Source: Ramazzottius varieornatus (lineage: Eukaryota; Tardigrada; Eutardigrada; Parachela; Ramazzottiidae). From it: a DNA stretch of 64,000 nt. The notes below the pieces were generated by a model, which saw only the letters and a program-made list of their open reading frames with translations, had not been told where the DNA came from and ran no database searches. The stretch lies in contig BDGG01000005.1 of assembly GCA_001949185.1 (NCBI GenBank), positions 1 to 64,000 of the forward strand. The letters run 5' to 3'. The position numbers and the translations under genes were made by a program. Below, one piece after another: positions 1-12,893 of this stretch. Numbering within the stretch: the stretch's first letter is position 1; each line of letters begins with the position of its first letter.

Positions 1-73
1 AGAAACCTACCTATCAGGTGAGAGCATCAAAACGAACATCGGCGTCTGATCGTCCTGACCGTTCCCTCGTCAA

Positions 74-3000
74 CTATGAAAAGGCGATGATGTTACCTGC
101 ACTGTATTCTTTGCGACGAAGTGTTGGGAACGATTCGCATTTACCGGGGCCAGTCAACATCGTGCCTTCCGTTTGGTGTTTTTCGTTGATCAGAAAGACT
201 TCGGTCTCGCCCTGACTTCCGGCTTCATTTGTGGCAATGTAGTTTTCCAGCAGCGATTCAAGAACCTGGAGGACCGAGCGGAAAGTCGGACGCTCATCGC
301 GGTTCATCTTCCAGCATTGCAGCATGACGTTTCGCCTATGAGAAAGATTCAGTGTTGAAGTACAAGCCGCTATTGAGCCTGAGTGATATCCTACTGCAAG
401 TGGAATCGTACTCGTAATTCTTATAGAGGTTCTCTTACACAGTGGGTTCCAGTTCCATGGTTTTGTCGACCATCAATGGATGGATGCCTCCTCGTTTTTG
501 CATTTCCAGGACGTAGTCATTGCTGAGCTCGTGATAGGGACCTTTCTGACCATAAGCCATCAGCTCATACAAGACGACTCCAAAGGACCAAACATCCGAC
601 TGCGTGGTGTGTATGTTCTCGGTCAGGCATTCTGGCGCCATCCATTTGACAGGAACACCCGGTCCACCTCGGCGCATGCCACGGCGGTAGTAATCTTTAG
701 AGTAAACATCCCGGCTCATACCAAAGTCCGCGATCTTGACCGTGCGTCGAACAGCTCCGTCCACTTCCTCACATCGCACAAGGCAGTTACGAGCAGCCAA
801 ATCCCTACAAGGCAGACAAAACATTCATAAGAACCGGATTTGGCGAATGCGACCAATGACTAAGAGATCGTTTTCTCCAAGTGGCGCACGCCTTCAGCCA
901 ATCACACGGAAAAGGTGCGTCACTTAGAAAGCCTGGGAAATCAGATTGATCATTGATATGGTCGGCTTACCGGTGGATCTTTTTGGTGTCTTCCAAGTAG
1001 ACACAGCCTTGGTTGATGTCTCGAGCCATGTTGAGCAGATCAGCCACCGTCAAAGAGGAGACAACGGGTGCGTACGGCTCAGCTGCTGCAGGAGCACAGG
1101 TGCTTTGTAGGTAGCTCAACAGGTCGCCGCTGTTCATGTATTCCATCACGATGTAGAAGGGCTCCTTCTCGACGCACACCCCATAAAAGTGAAGAATGTT
1201 TGGGTGCTGGATTTGGCTGCAAGAACACAAATGATCAGGCTTCCTTCTCAACACGTTATAGATTCACTACTTTATGAAACCGTCATACCTCATAAAGCAA
1301 GCTTCTTTCAAGAAGTCAGTCAGACCATCGTCGGTTTCTGGTCGAAGCTGCTTGACGGCTAACGGAGTTCCAGGCGGAATGTCGGCCAGCTCCCCATTGC
1401 TGACACATTTATGCACAGCTCCAAACGCGCCCCGACCAAGGAAGTCTCCCAGGATGATGTGGTCTCTCGTCAGCTTTGGCAGAGCGGATATGTCCAAGTC
1501 CCTAAAGGATAAACACTCGTCAATGTCTACTTTCTGCTGTCCGTATCTACTATCCCTTATTCTTACCGCAAGTCGTAGACTGCGTTATCCGAGAACGGCG
1601 ACTTGACACCGTCCCACGTTATTCTGTTGCCACATTCCGGCGTCGCTCTTCGGGACAAGCGTTTTCGTCTCTCTTTCATAAAGGCATAGGCGAAGAGTCC
1701 AGGGATGAGCAGCAGGAGTACCAAGCACGCTACGACCAACGCAGCGATCGCCGCGCCGTTCCAGCTGCTGGATCGAGGGAGTTGCTGGCCGACAAACCTC
1801 TTCTGTACAACGGGTGCAGACGCCCACTCGGTCAGCGCCTGGATGCTGATCTCTAAGTGCGCTTCTTGGCTAACGTCTTTGACAACCACTTGAGGATCAC
1901 TGACTCTCTGCGAAAGGAAACACCGTTGAAGTTTGACAAAGCATCCTAATAAAACTCAACGAAATGTCGGTAAAGAAAAACTTACCTCTGCAAGTAGTGA
2001 TTTCCCATGAGTGTCCGTCACAGTCACTTCGTACTGTACTCGGCCATAGTTTGAGTCTTCTTTGGGCCAAAAGAACTTGATAGAGTTCTCGCCCTCTTCT
2101 TCCAGTCGGATCTGACTTTCGTTGACTGCAATTGGCGTGACGCGGAAGTCGGCGAATGTTCGATTCAACCCTGAAACCAGACATTCAATCATTACCACTA
2201 ACTGGGGAACCGTGGTTGAAAAAGGTCATTCTTGTCTGAAAAAAAGTTTCTCACCTTGAAGTTCTTCGTCGAAACGGTTGACGCGAGTAAAGCTCGAAAG
2301 CCCATCGTACAGTCTGACGGTATCGTGGGGATACTGCATATCCGTGACCGCCAGTTGCCCGTCGTCCAACCACAACAAACGGTCGTTCACGACCGCTATC
2401 TCTTTTTTTGTGGGCTTGGTGGAGATCGGCAAGCTCGCCACCAGCTGCATACCGTCATCCGCAAACGACGGTACCAGCGGTCGGGCGTACACCTCCATGG
2501 TAGCCGACCTTCTTATCACAGCGTAGAACACTTTCCTGTAGCTATCGATCGCCACACCAAGAAAGGAAACGGTACCAGTAGGTGTCAGACTCATCAGGAC
2601 CTAAAGAGAAACAAACCAGCTTGAGTTTTTCCAAACGGCACCGTTGGGACGCCGGCAAATGAACTGAACCAAGACGTTGTTTCAAGTGGTGCTTGTTTTC
2701 CTCCTTAATGGCTGTAGGTGTGCGCCACTCAGGAAAACGATGTGGTTGAAATCATTTACCTACGTGGCGATCAGCTTCCGGAACTTACCCTTCTGTTTTG
2801 TCCGTTCAGCCGGGCTGTCTCCAGCACGTAATCGGTGCAGAAGTACATGCTACCACGCAGAGGATCCAGGACGATGTGTCTCGCTTCCGCGCCATCCACC
2901 AACAGCTCGGAGACCAAGGGGGTACTCAAAGTTGCTCGCTTGATCTTCTTGCTAATCAAGTCCGCCCAGTAGATCTTCCTACCAATCCAGTCGTAGGCCA

Positions 3001-6000
3001 GGCTGACTGCATCCGCAATCTGGTAATGACGTTCTTCCATGGCATTTCCGCTGTTTGGGAAGACTACCAGGTGCTTCGGTGCATCGTAAACCGCCAAGAA
3101 GTCTGGGGCCCAGATGATGTCAGAGATGGCATGGAGGTTGTCGGCTTGTCTAACCATCTGTCTTTCCCGAGGACTGCTTTGTAGAGTTACGTTCAGCAAG
3201 AAGGAGCCGTATGTCAGGAGAATTTCCGGGTTAGGAGCTGAAAACAAAGGATCTCGCTCAGTAAATGAAACACAGTTTTATGCCAGGAAAAGCTAACGCA
3301 ATCTCATGGAATGGAAGGTAGTTTTACCGTGAGGAGGATAAGTGCGGACATGAAGAGGATCCGACGGCGCCCCATTTTTGTCGCCCTTGACTGCGGTGAT
3401 TTGGACACTGTACGTCGTGTTCGGCGTCAGGCCAGGAATTTGTGCTGCGGTCGCGTCCGTATCCAAGAAGAAACTAAAGTTTCCAGGACTCTGCGATGTG
3501 ACTGTAACGTTGTAAGACCACACATTCCAAGCCGTGGGAGACTGCCAGTTTTGTTGATGCGGCGGCTTCCACATGATGTACATCGAGTCAGCTGAGACGT
3601 AAACCTGAATGTCACTGGGTGCATTCACTGGATCTGCGAAGGAAGATAATTATTATTAGAGGTGCAAAGTAATTGGGTAGAAAGCGAGCGATCACGAAAG
3701 CTCGGCCAGCAAACTCGATCAGATAATTTCCCCAATTGGCGCACTTTCTCAGTGCAGTTGGCTTGAAGCATGCGCCACTTGGGAAAGTGGATTCGTAGAG
3801 TTTCTTACATGGTATAGGTTGAGACTCGGTGTTGTAGCTCCGCATGGCGATGACACTTCCGCTTCCATACTCAAGGTTGGCCTGCCTCACGTCCACTTGA
3901 TAGCGTCCACCATCTACCTTATGCTCTCGATAAAGACGATCATGATCAAAGAAGTAGAAGTTATCCTCGAACAAGACCATGTCTTCTGCGAGACCGTAAC
4001 TGTGACCAGTTCGAACAGCTTGATTGTCCTGCAGGTCACTTCGGGTGGTACACGAGGTGGCGAAGACTTTCTTGTCATCGTTACGCACGCCGCTTCGTCG
4101 CCCTTCAGGGAAGATGATGCGACACTTCTCGAAGTCCACCACGAAGGTCTTCACTTCAAAGCCATCTTCGACTATTCTTTCCGGAACAAGTTCTATAGGA
4201 TGGATATCGTTCTGTGGGAGATGTGACAAGTAGATGCTGGAGAACTGGCCGTTCGACTGAAGCCAAAAGATGTACCCGTTGATGGGATCAGCAACGATCT
4301 TTCTAGTGGACGGCTTGAGGGAGCTTGACCAGTCCTCGTCTTGTGTCAAGGATGCGACCTTCTCGGGTACCATGTTGTCGAGATCGGCAACACTGCATCG
4401 CCACAACTAGAATGAAAAAACAACAAACTGAATATCTATTCTTTTTGAGAAAGACATGTGTTGAACCTAGCTCTCACCTCTTGCTCTTTCGTCCGGACAA
4501 AGTAGACCTGCATATTCAGCCAGTCATAAGACAGCTCCTGGATCTGATGAACCCAGCCTGCTTCTGCGAGCTGCACTAGGTGTCGCCGTGACTTTACGGT
4601 GAGATCAATCACGTCGAGGCTTCCCCCAATTGTCAAGACGAAAGCTAGCTTTCTTCGAGTATCAAAGACGAAGTCTGCAAATGGAAATATAGGTGTTAGT
4701 TACTGAGTAAGCCTGACCAAAAAACTGCGTGAACAACTTCCGTTAGCCTTTGTATTGCGTATGGTACCTTTGAAGGCTTGGGAGCTTTCTGCTGAAGCAT
4801 TAGGCAGAGACTTCCAGTCGCTGGTATTCTTGTCAAAACCATGATCGAAGGGATACACGGTAAACTCGGGCTGGATCCGCATGTTGAGAAAGTCCCACAT
4901 GTCAGGGATGTAGCGGATTTCCTGGTGGTTGGCCCACAGCAGGGCCGCTGGATCTTTCCCGAGTGATCGTCGGTTACCTGGTGCGTACGGAGTGGTCACG
5001 TTGACGGTTTCGCTCCACGGCCCATACATGGAGTACGGATTGGTGCCTCGGATTGCGATATAGTAGACGGTTCCGGGAGACAGCTGGGACAGGGTGTGGG
5101 AACGCTCGTTCCAGTGAGCCGACTGGGGAAAAAAGGAGAATCAGAATTATTTCTTTCAAAGGACATCGGACGGACAGTTTGATCTCGAAGTCAGTCGGAA
5201 CAGACAATTTGGAAACCTACCTCGGTCTTCCAGTCATGGGAATGGTCGTTCTTGTACCGAATCTGGTACGCGATGATGTTTCCGTTTGGTTGTTTCGGTG
5301 GATCCCACACCAGGAAAATGTCATGGCAAGAGACTGCTTGGATGTCCCTAATGACAGGCGAATCTAATGGAGCTGCAAGATAGCAGGAATTTTCAGGGTG
5401 AGCCAGTATCCACGATACGAACTGCATAATTTCGGATCTCGGCAAGCGTACTAGACAAGATCGCTTCACCAAGTGGCGCACACCTTCAGCCAACAGCACT
5501 AATAACATGGGCCAATTGGCAAAACACTGTCGAATTCGTTTGTCGAGCTCTCCTTTGGCATGCAAACTCTTAAAGTACAGAAGACGCTGTTCTTACCTCC
5601 TCCCTCCATGGTCTTAACGGGAACACTCAGCCTTGAGTAGAAGACCTTTTCACGTGTAGCTCTCACTTCCAGCCGAAACTGCGAAAAGAAGATCAAACAT
5701 TACAGACCACGGTCAGTTTACTTTCTCTCCCAATTAGGCATATTCGTATTGTCCCACGGCTGACGAGTGAGCCTCGCTGGTTAAATAAATGTTGAGCGAG
5801 AAGTCGAAGCGCAAACAAAATTACAACAATCGATCATCTGACGGTATTGAAAGTGCCTGATGATGGCCAACAATCAGGCTGCCAAGTGGGTGCGCTACAG
5901 GTGTGCGGCTAACAATACCCACAGTTCCGGATAAAGCATATCCGCTCAAACAGTTAGATTTCAATGTCCGCAAAGACCCGATACTCTGCGAACGATTGAT

Positions 6001-9000
6001 TCTATTAATTTTCATGTGATTATCTTTATATGTTACCGAGTAGAAGGTGTAGGAGCGGAGTCCTGTGACATTGTAGTAGCCACGCGTATTGACGGTCAGC
6101 TTTTGAGGCGCATAGCTCCATCCGGTCAAGAAGTCTTCGGGCTTTTTGTAGTCGTAGCCCTTGGTGATGGCGTACTGCACTGTCCCTGACAGGTTGTAAC
6201 CTACAGGGACAACTACCAAGAGACTCAGCCACGAAGAACCCTTTTCGGCGTTGTGGTCCACGTCCGGAATAGTTCTTTCAGTGAAGTCTGCAGAAAGGAA
6301 GGAGACTCGTCACATTGGTCAAAAACGAAATTCTTGAAATTCGATCTGTCCGCACAGGTCGCGATATAATTAAGTCATATAACCCTTTGATTGCTTCTAA
6401 TAAAACAACGGGATCCACCATCAACCTGTCTCCTGTTCTCGTTCATCAATATTGTCTTCTCGAAGCGCATCTGCGAGAAGAAGGAAACAGAGCAAGGCTT
6501 GGCGGACATGTCCAGTCTTTCATGGCTCGGTTATCTCGACCGCTACCTGTTGCTTCGCTCTGCTCGCTTCTTCTGTGTACTTCTCACCATCAGGGCTGCT
6601 CCGCACTTCAATTTAGATTTCAGCCGAAATTAGCCTTACCTTCGACGCGTCGAATGTAGTTATCACGGGCATAATGGCATCCTCGGCGGCAATTCACCTG
6701 CAGAGCGGAACAAAGCCGAGGATTAGTTGAGCATTGTGCCCACTACACATTCCCATGCAGTACTTACCATTGTGCTGCCAGCATCCCCATCCTGACTCTC
6801 CAGCGCATTTGTCTCCTGTAACAAAAAAGACCAGATATAACTGGCACGAGTCGATCGTGCGAAGTATCAGACCCGGAACGACTTTGACAAGACAAAAAGT
6901 CACAAAGGACCAGCGGAACCGCCATCTTTATCAATGGCCCATCCCGCGCTCCATCTTTCCATCGAGCATTGCACTATAATTGGCACTTACCAACAGACAG
7001 GATGCTTCGCACGAATCCAACATCGGGTTCATTTTCTCCCATACTCGACACCCTTCTAAACACTGCAAAAATAAACGTACATAATTTTTTTATCCATACA
7101 TGCAATAACTGGATATCTCCGTACATTAGCCTACGAGTATCGACGCAAGGGTTCCAAAAGCCCACGAATGTCTCAGAATATAATCGTTTTCTTTGGAATT
7201 TTTCTACGTCGTTACCTCAAGTTCTAACATTCATGTTGCTCGTATGTATTGTTTTACTTCCCTCATGATAATAATGTTAAATTTTACTCCGGACAATTTT
7301 AAAAATCATTGTTTTCTTCGCTGCTGGGTCACTTCAAATGGATAATTGCATGACCAACGCTTTCTTCGAGTGGCACGAGAAGGCACGTGAAGATCCTTGG
7401 TGACATGGGAAGCAAAGGTCGAGCGCGCGGCAGATGCTTCGTCTTTCGCCTTTCCCAAATGGAGACACCCGTTACTGACAAAGACTTGAAAAAGAAATTA
7501 TGTGGAACATGGAAATGATCGATGTCTAGCTGCTTGTCGCCTCCTCCCCCCGTTACAATGGTCGGCAGACATCGCAAAATTGAATCACTTTTCCACGTGA
7601 TTATCCCCCTTTAAGCTTCCTGGACGTACAAGCATATTGCTTCACTGCACTGGATGCTCGTGCAACAGGTTATCAAGACGTCAAGCAGGAAGCACTCCTT
7701 CCGAGCTCAAGCCTTGCAACGCGCGTGGGAATCTTTGTTGATTACAACAAATCCTCCTTTTTCTTCCTTGTACTCGTCGCTGCACCTATCCTTTCACAGG
7801 ATCAGTCCTACAAAGCCTCATACGCAAGGGACTGTCCAAATGGCGGACAAAAGCACTGTCTTATTTACACTTGGGTTCCTTGTGTAAGAAAAGGATGGAA
7901 AAGACTAATCGCTCACAAAGTAAACTTCCACCTCTCTCTTCCTTTTCATACCGAAACCAGAATGCAACAACCATTGTTTACTTCCTCCAACGACTACTTA
8001 GTCGTCACCCAGTGACCCTCACCCATCATGCTTCCCATCAAATGAACTTCACCATGATATAGATTATTATCCTTACTGAATTTCTTTAATTTGAATTATT
8101 TTCTCGAATATTTTCTGGGATAAATTTGCATCGAGAAAATATTACAGCATATTTTCTCGTTGCAAATATTTTTGAATTTCTTGTGAATGTTGATAACAGC
8201 ATTCGAGGTGTACCGGTAAGTAGCCAGCGTTGTACCGTAGACACCAAGTGATTTTTCAAGTGGGCGAACAGCATGCACAGGTCGCAGTAAAGTGGCCTTT
8301 CAAGTGCTTGCTCATTCGATCATCTTCAGGTTTCGTGCGACAAAGGCTCTACTTTAGCTTGCTTTAGCCTGCTCCATGACCAGCTTCCAGACTTCTGATG
8401 TGTAATATTACACGCCGTCCCAAAAGGTAAACCAAGACGGTGAACCGATTTCCTTTCCCAGATGTCCACCTTTGTGTTACGTCCCAACCGTATATTTTGG
8501 GCAGTCAAATACACCGTCACTTCATCGAGGAAATTCTGAGAAAAATCACAACACTTCAAGTTGCCAAAAGAAACTCGAGCCTTCTTCCCCAGTTTTCAAA
8601 TCAAAAGAAAGAAAATTTGTGTTCTATGTAAAGCTGTTATATATGGGAAGATCTTATGACAACCTTGAAAGGACACACCTTGAAAGTTTGACCTGTGGAA
8701 CTTCGAAATCTGTGCACTTCTGACCAGATTTCTTCCACCTGCTTTTCTCCGCATTTTAAAATCCGAAGTTATATTCTGCAACGCTTTGGGAATGGGCTTG
8801 AGAGCCCACATGCTGCCCATCCCTGTTTGGCAGCTGGACATGACAGTTTACGCAGTCTATCACAACTATCCCATCAGATCCGCCCTGAGCATCAGATTGA
8901 GGTTGGGCTTCTACTTTACGCGACTTTGTAATCTTCAAAATTCATTCGCAATATCGCAATGACAGAAACGACGTTCCCATGCCGAGATGAGTTAACTTAA

Positions 9001-12000
9001 CGCTTTGGTGAATTATGAGCATCGAACAGAAAGCACGCAGAAAGCATGAATCACCGGAAGAAGCAAATTACAGGGACATCTTGTCCATGAACAAATCCAT
9101 TTCACCTATCCTATCACACTCATAAATCTCAACCATATGCCTAAAATCGTGGTAATTGATACTCTAAACTTCAAAATCAATCAACGCGCTTCCCAATCAT
9201 TCGTTAGGGAATCTCGGAAGTGCGGGACCTGGGCAAATCAACTGAGCTGGATGGTTGTCTTCAGTGGCGCATACCTCAAGGTTAAAGCAACGAAAATGTG
9301 CGCCACTTGAGATGAGAATCTGCAACTCATTTGCCCAGCTCCCATTATTCAACTCCCACTATACTGTATAAATACAAAAATTGTATAGTATGTGAAATAT
9401 ATTCCTGATAATTACTTTCAACAGTATATGAAAATAGAAATTGTCCAGCTGCAGCAGTGAGCTGTTCGAACAATCTGTGGCTCCTCAGTTTGCTTGTTGT
9501 GATTGTTCATCCTCTTGAAAGTGATGATATCCTAATGCCGGATCTTCCAAAGGATACCTTACTCCCTTGCAAGGCTCCCTGTAGAGACCGCGCCCGGCAT
9601 GGCAGACAGGGACAGACAGCCACTTCTCATCTTCTCATCCATGCTGTTGTTGTTTGGGTGAGGCAGACGAAAGATGACTGCCGTTAGAAGTGCAAAGACA
9701 ATCGGAAAGTTCTGATAGCGAAGCCTCATCACAACCCGACTACCGGCTGCATCGAGCTGTCAAAACCATATCAAATAATACAAACACAATAACAATGGAA
9801 CATTAGCCACCACAAAACTTGGCAATTCGTTACAAGCCTGCAAGCCGAATATCGATGCACATAAGAGCTATTATTTGCATGAACAAGATCGTTTTCCTGA
9901 GTTGCGCACGCTCGCTGCTAGTACCAAACAAATGCGCCTGTTTCAATTCATCTACTCACGCCCGTTTCATCAGTTGAGAGGTTCCGGGTTCGAGGTTCCT
10001 CAAACCAGGAACTTCTTCGAAGCTATTCGAAGCAGAACATCGCCTGAAATGTCAGATAGGATCTGACATAACAGATTTCTGATTTCGCGGCGCACCTCGA
10101 AGATGGCTGATGTTTCTAACAAGAAGCGACGCCAACTGCAAAACAAGATTGTGAAATCAGAGAAAATTTCTTATTCACCACCAGTCATCAAGCTCAAGTA
10201 GGCAGATATTCTTACGTAAATGAGCAACACACCTCGTGAAGAGCCCTCGAGAATTTATGGTCGCTGGTCGCTCTTTCGTTTCCTTGTCATAAAATCTGGT
10301 AATGCGCACCATCCACATTCCACCTTGGACAGCATAACATGCTATACTCGTATCTACCCGCGATGGACATTCTTTTGTTAAGCTTGTGCAAACGGACCCT
10401 GTGCTTACTTTGCCTTCACCACACGAGACGCTCGAAGGAGTGATAAACAAGTCGAAAGGTCGCCTTGAAGTTTCCATCTTGTTCCACTTCTGACGGGCGG
10501 AAAACAGGTTCACGAAAACAGGTACATCAATCATCAAGACTGGTCGTATAGAAGGAAGTAAAGTAGTCTTCGTCTATCTTCCATCACTTGGCGCTTCTGT
10601 CAACCCGTGAAAACTTGCACCATTTTCTGACAGGAAGATAATGATGGGATTCTTATCAGCTTGACCAGCTCCGAAACATTCCTTCAATATCATTCACACA
10701 TAACCGAGCATCTGACGAGGTTTCACATCCGCTCAAGCTCAATGTCAACTGCGCCAATTAATAATCTTACGGTACTAAGATTTCATCTCTGCATTCTTCT
10801 TGCTTCGAAACCGCTGGCTTCGAACTGTGAAACGGCATAAGAGACATTTCCAGCTGGTCTCATGGGCGAAGACTTGACAAGAGAGAAGCTCGATGGAAGG
10901 AAGCGCCTGTCGACTCTTCGGATACACCGGTTATTAAGGGGTGCATCAACGAGTCGATGCTAGTGTCTTGTAATTATCTTTTTTCATTGTCCCTAGCAAA
11001 CGCCTTACTTTGAAGGAAGACTCGCGCCAGATTATAGATGGTAGAGGCTGGGAACTTGAAAGGATACCGGACAGGTGTGTTGTCCATCCGTGAACGCCTA
11101 TCTAAGAAAAGGAGCCGCTATACCATTCCCCCGTTTCAGCCGCGCACTGTTACAAAATCCCACTTTGAAGATATTTACGGCACATCCAATTACCGCAAGA
11201 TTAATAGTCGCCGTTACCTCAAGCCTATCCGTTCTGTTTGACCTAATGTCCAGCCTTGTAAACCTGATGCTTGCCGCCTGTAAACAGAAAGAGACGGAAT
11301 ATTATAAATAAAGATTTTCAAATGTGGTCAGGCGAAGCAACAGGCGCACAACCTTAGCCGGGTTATCTGTAGCAGTATCGACGATCCGACATTGACGAGA
11401 GTTTATTATTCAACTGGCGTACGGCAATCTGGATGGCCCGCTCGTGTCTGCATTTCTAATGCCGTTTCCGCTGATCGACCGAATCTGCCGCCACAGACAA
11501 CGGCAGCCTGGCTTGACTCGCATTACGCAACGCACCTGTTGCGTCGATCGGCATGCCCCGGCATCTCGAAGTACCTTCCGGGATATTTCCTATACCTATC
11601 CTGTAATCAAACTCGACCTTTCTTTAGATCTGCAAATACACTACAGAGAAGTCTCCTTCCCGAAGAGACTTCTCAAGATAATCAATCAGGCTTCTTAGGG
11701 GACTTATAGGCGATTTTCGACACACTAAAATCTCTCTTGAACTATATACGGCGGGTAGAGCAAACAAATAACGATGAAGCGATGGCCAGCGAAGACACTG
11801 CCTAGAGAAGATTCTCAAACTTTGCCTTCCCGCGAAAGATGTCACGTAGACAGGAACAGCAAATAAAACTCAGGTTTTATTATGCCTCTTATCCGTGCGT
11901 CTTCACTGCTTCTACCTATTCCGGCTGTTCGAACCGGTCAATTGACATGACTTGCCGTACACGCCAGGAAAAAGAAACCTCGAAGTTTCCTTCCAAATTC

Positions 12001-12318
12001 CAAACTTCCTTACTCCTGAGAGAACCGCCAACCTTTTGGTACGAGCATCATGAATATGTACGTAAGCTCTAAGATGTTACAACATTTCACAAAATGCTGT
12101 AAACTGGGCGTATACTATTTTAGAATAGCACCGATGTGTTTGTCCCTTTCGAAATACCTTTCCTACCGATTGGTTATTGGGAAGCTGGTACTCACTTGGG
12201 AATCCTTTTGGCAGGAGCTGATGCAATCGGCTACTTCCGGTGCTTGGGTCTTTGCGCAACATCCAGCCAGAAGGAGCAGCAACGCGACAGTCGCGAAGAC
12301 AAGGGTGGAGAAAGTCAT
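74..12318 (-). CDS. ROS1: ROS1/sevenless-family receptor tyrosine kinase
   Basis: Single-pass receptor tyrosine kinase of the ROS/sevenless family. I joined 18 exons in phase (12318-12196, 6815-6768, 6697-6640, 6287-6037, 5678-5597, 5372-5221, 5122-4768, 4674-4478, 4406-3809, 3633-3328, 3237-2789, 2600-2255, 2170-1986, 1907-1567, 1501-1289, 1216-971, 804-439, 335-74), giving about 1525 residues. Exon 1 has a signal peptide followed by ADCISSCQ. Exon 3 has CRRGCHY, resembling the N-terminal Cys pattern of ROS1. The ectodomain mixes fibronectin III units (WKPP, WDPP) with YWTD-type propeller blades (IYWADL). A transmembrane helix lies near 1700-1760. The kinase shows [17 protein letters not shown] split across an exon junction, DFG, and the YSKDYYRR activation loop of the ROS/ALK/insulin-receptor group. 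The tail is short. It is shorter than vertebrate ROS1 (about 2300 residues), so ectodomain modules are fewer. Four introns carry palindromic repeats. Kinase identity is firm; the exact exon 2 is less so. Confidence 0.9.
862..945. repeat. palindromic GTGGCGCAC foldback element, copy 1
   Basis: Inner arms CCAAGTGGCGCACGCC and GGTGCGTCACTTAGAAAG face each other across a short loop containing TTCAGCCAA. It lies wholly inside a ROS1 intron (805-970). Outer arms are eroded or absent in this copy. Confidence 0.7.
2643..2768. repeat. palindromic GTGGCGCAC foldback element, copy 2
   Basis: The left arm begins GGGACGCCGGCAAATGAACTG and the inner part is TTTCAAGTGGTGC. The inner right arm is GTGTGCGCCACTCAGG, followed by ACGATGTGGTTGAAATCATTT. 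It fills most of the ROS1 intron 2601-2788. The loop is in the reverse orientation to copy 1. Confidence 0.75.
3695..3802. repeat. palindromic GTGGCGCAC foldback element, copy 3
   Basis: Left arm CTCGGCCAGCAAACTCGATCAG leads to CCCCAATTGGCGCAC. The right arm is ATGCGCCACTTGGG. It sits in the ROS1 intron 3634-3808, ending a few bases from the exon that ends at 3809. Confidence 0.75.
5434..5560. repeat. palindromic GTGGCGCAC foldback element, copy 4
   Basis: The left arm contains TCTCGGCAAGCG and CACCAAGTGGCGCACACC, with a TTCAGCCAACAG loop. The right arm keeps GGCCAATTGGC and GTCGAATTCGTTTGTCGAGC. It lies inside the ROS1 intron 5373-5596. Confidence 0.7.
8122..8171. repeat. AT-rich hairpin
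   Basis: AAATTTGCATCGAGAAAATA at 8122 is answered by ATATTTTCTCGTTGCAAATA at 8149, making arms of about 21 bp with a loop of about six bases. It lies in ROS1 intron 1. Its sequence is unrelated to the GTGGCGCAC family. Confidence 0.6.
9223..9352. repeat. palindromic GTGGCGCAC foldback element, copy 5
   Basis: One of the most complete copies. The outer left arm GGGACCTGGGCAAATCAACT matches the reverse of AACTCATTTGCCCAGCTCCC at the right end. Inner arms are TCAGTGGCGCATACC and ATGTGCGCCACTTGAG. Total length is about 130 bp, within ROS1 intron 1. Confidence 0.85.
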
Positions 12319-12893
12319 GGTTAGCGTCGTGCCTCTCCCATCAGTCCATCATCCTGGAGTTCGACATCGTAAGTTCAGAGGTTGGCGGAAAAGAATTCGA
12401 AGATGGTCAGAGTTCTGTTTCGAGAATAAAATGTCTGGAGCAGAGCAACAAAATGTTATAATCTTCGGTCTGGCGCACATCAATGGCTTGGCCGAAGGCG
12501 AGCACGTAGCATGGTGGGCGGCTCCCATTTTAGATCGACCAATTAGACGCGTCCCTAGGATACCGGCCCAGCGCTTCCTGTCTTATCGAGCTTTTCAGCT
12601 CCAGCTCGTTCTCGGGATGGTTAAAATCAGGCTGATGATGTCAGTTGACCTCGTGCTAACCAGCTACGAAGTTGGATGGTTTCTGTTACCAAAATTCATG
12701 ACTGGAAAATCTGGCCGCCAAATTCTGTCACCTGTGGGCTGTGGGGTCAAGAAGCTGGGGTAGGGCGGGAATTCCTCTGAAAATTCTGCTGTTTTGTTGT
12801 TTGTTTTTATCAGCGTTATACGTGCGTGGCTGCTCCCACTGCATGTGTTCTTCGTCAGGACTCAGGTGTTATCCGGATTCAAGCTCGAAAGGA
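12319..12893. promoter_or_regulatory. ROS1/HAUS4 head-to-head intergenic region
   Basis: These 575 bp separate the start codon of ROS1 (minus) from the chosen start of the HAUS4-like gene (plus). Both promoters, or at least both 5' untranslated regions, should lie here or reach into it. I see no convincing TATA box or other named site. Confidence 0.35.

Larger units (their letters stand above)
6816..12195 (-). other. ROS1 intron 1 (about 5.4 kb)
   Basis: This long stretch joins the signal-peptide exon to exon 2 in phase 0. I see no conserved coding sequence on either strand. It holds one clear palindromic repeat (9223-9352), a degenerate one near 9890-9930, and an AT-rich hairpin (8122-8171). 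A 120-codon minus-strand ORF at 10175-10537 (six cysteines) and a short signal-like ORF starting at 9729 (-) have no recognisable homology. An intron of this size near the 5' end could hold enhancers, but nothing in the bases proves that. Confidence 0.6.

Noticed and set aside
9560-9729. A minus-strand signal-peptide-like ORF ([15 protein letters not shown]) considered as the ROS1 first exon
   Set aside because: Its possible donor leaves the wrong phase for the next ROS1 exon, whereas the exon at 12318-12196 fits in phase and carries the expected Cys pattern.
9880-9935. Possible further palindromic copy (CCTGAGTTGCGCACGC and AAATGCGCCTGTTTCA)
   Set aside because: Only the inner motifs are partly kept and the arms hardly pair, so it was not counted among the fourteen.
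10175-10537. A 120-codon Cys-containing minus-strand ORF in ROS1 intron 1
   Set aside because: No signal peptide, no clear splice sites around it, and no family recognised; kept only as a note within the intron entry.
12050-12763. A 237-codon plus-strand ORF between ROS1 exon 1 and the HAUS4-like gene
   Set aside because: It overlaps the ROS1 signal exon antisense, has no recognisable domain, and its composition looks like chance reading of non-coding DNA.
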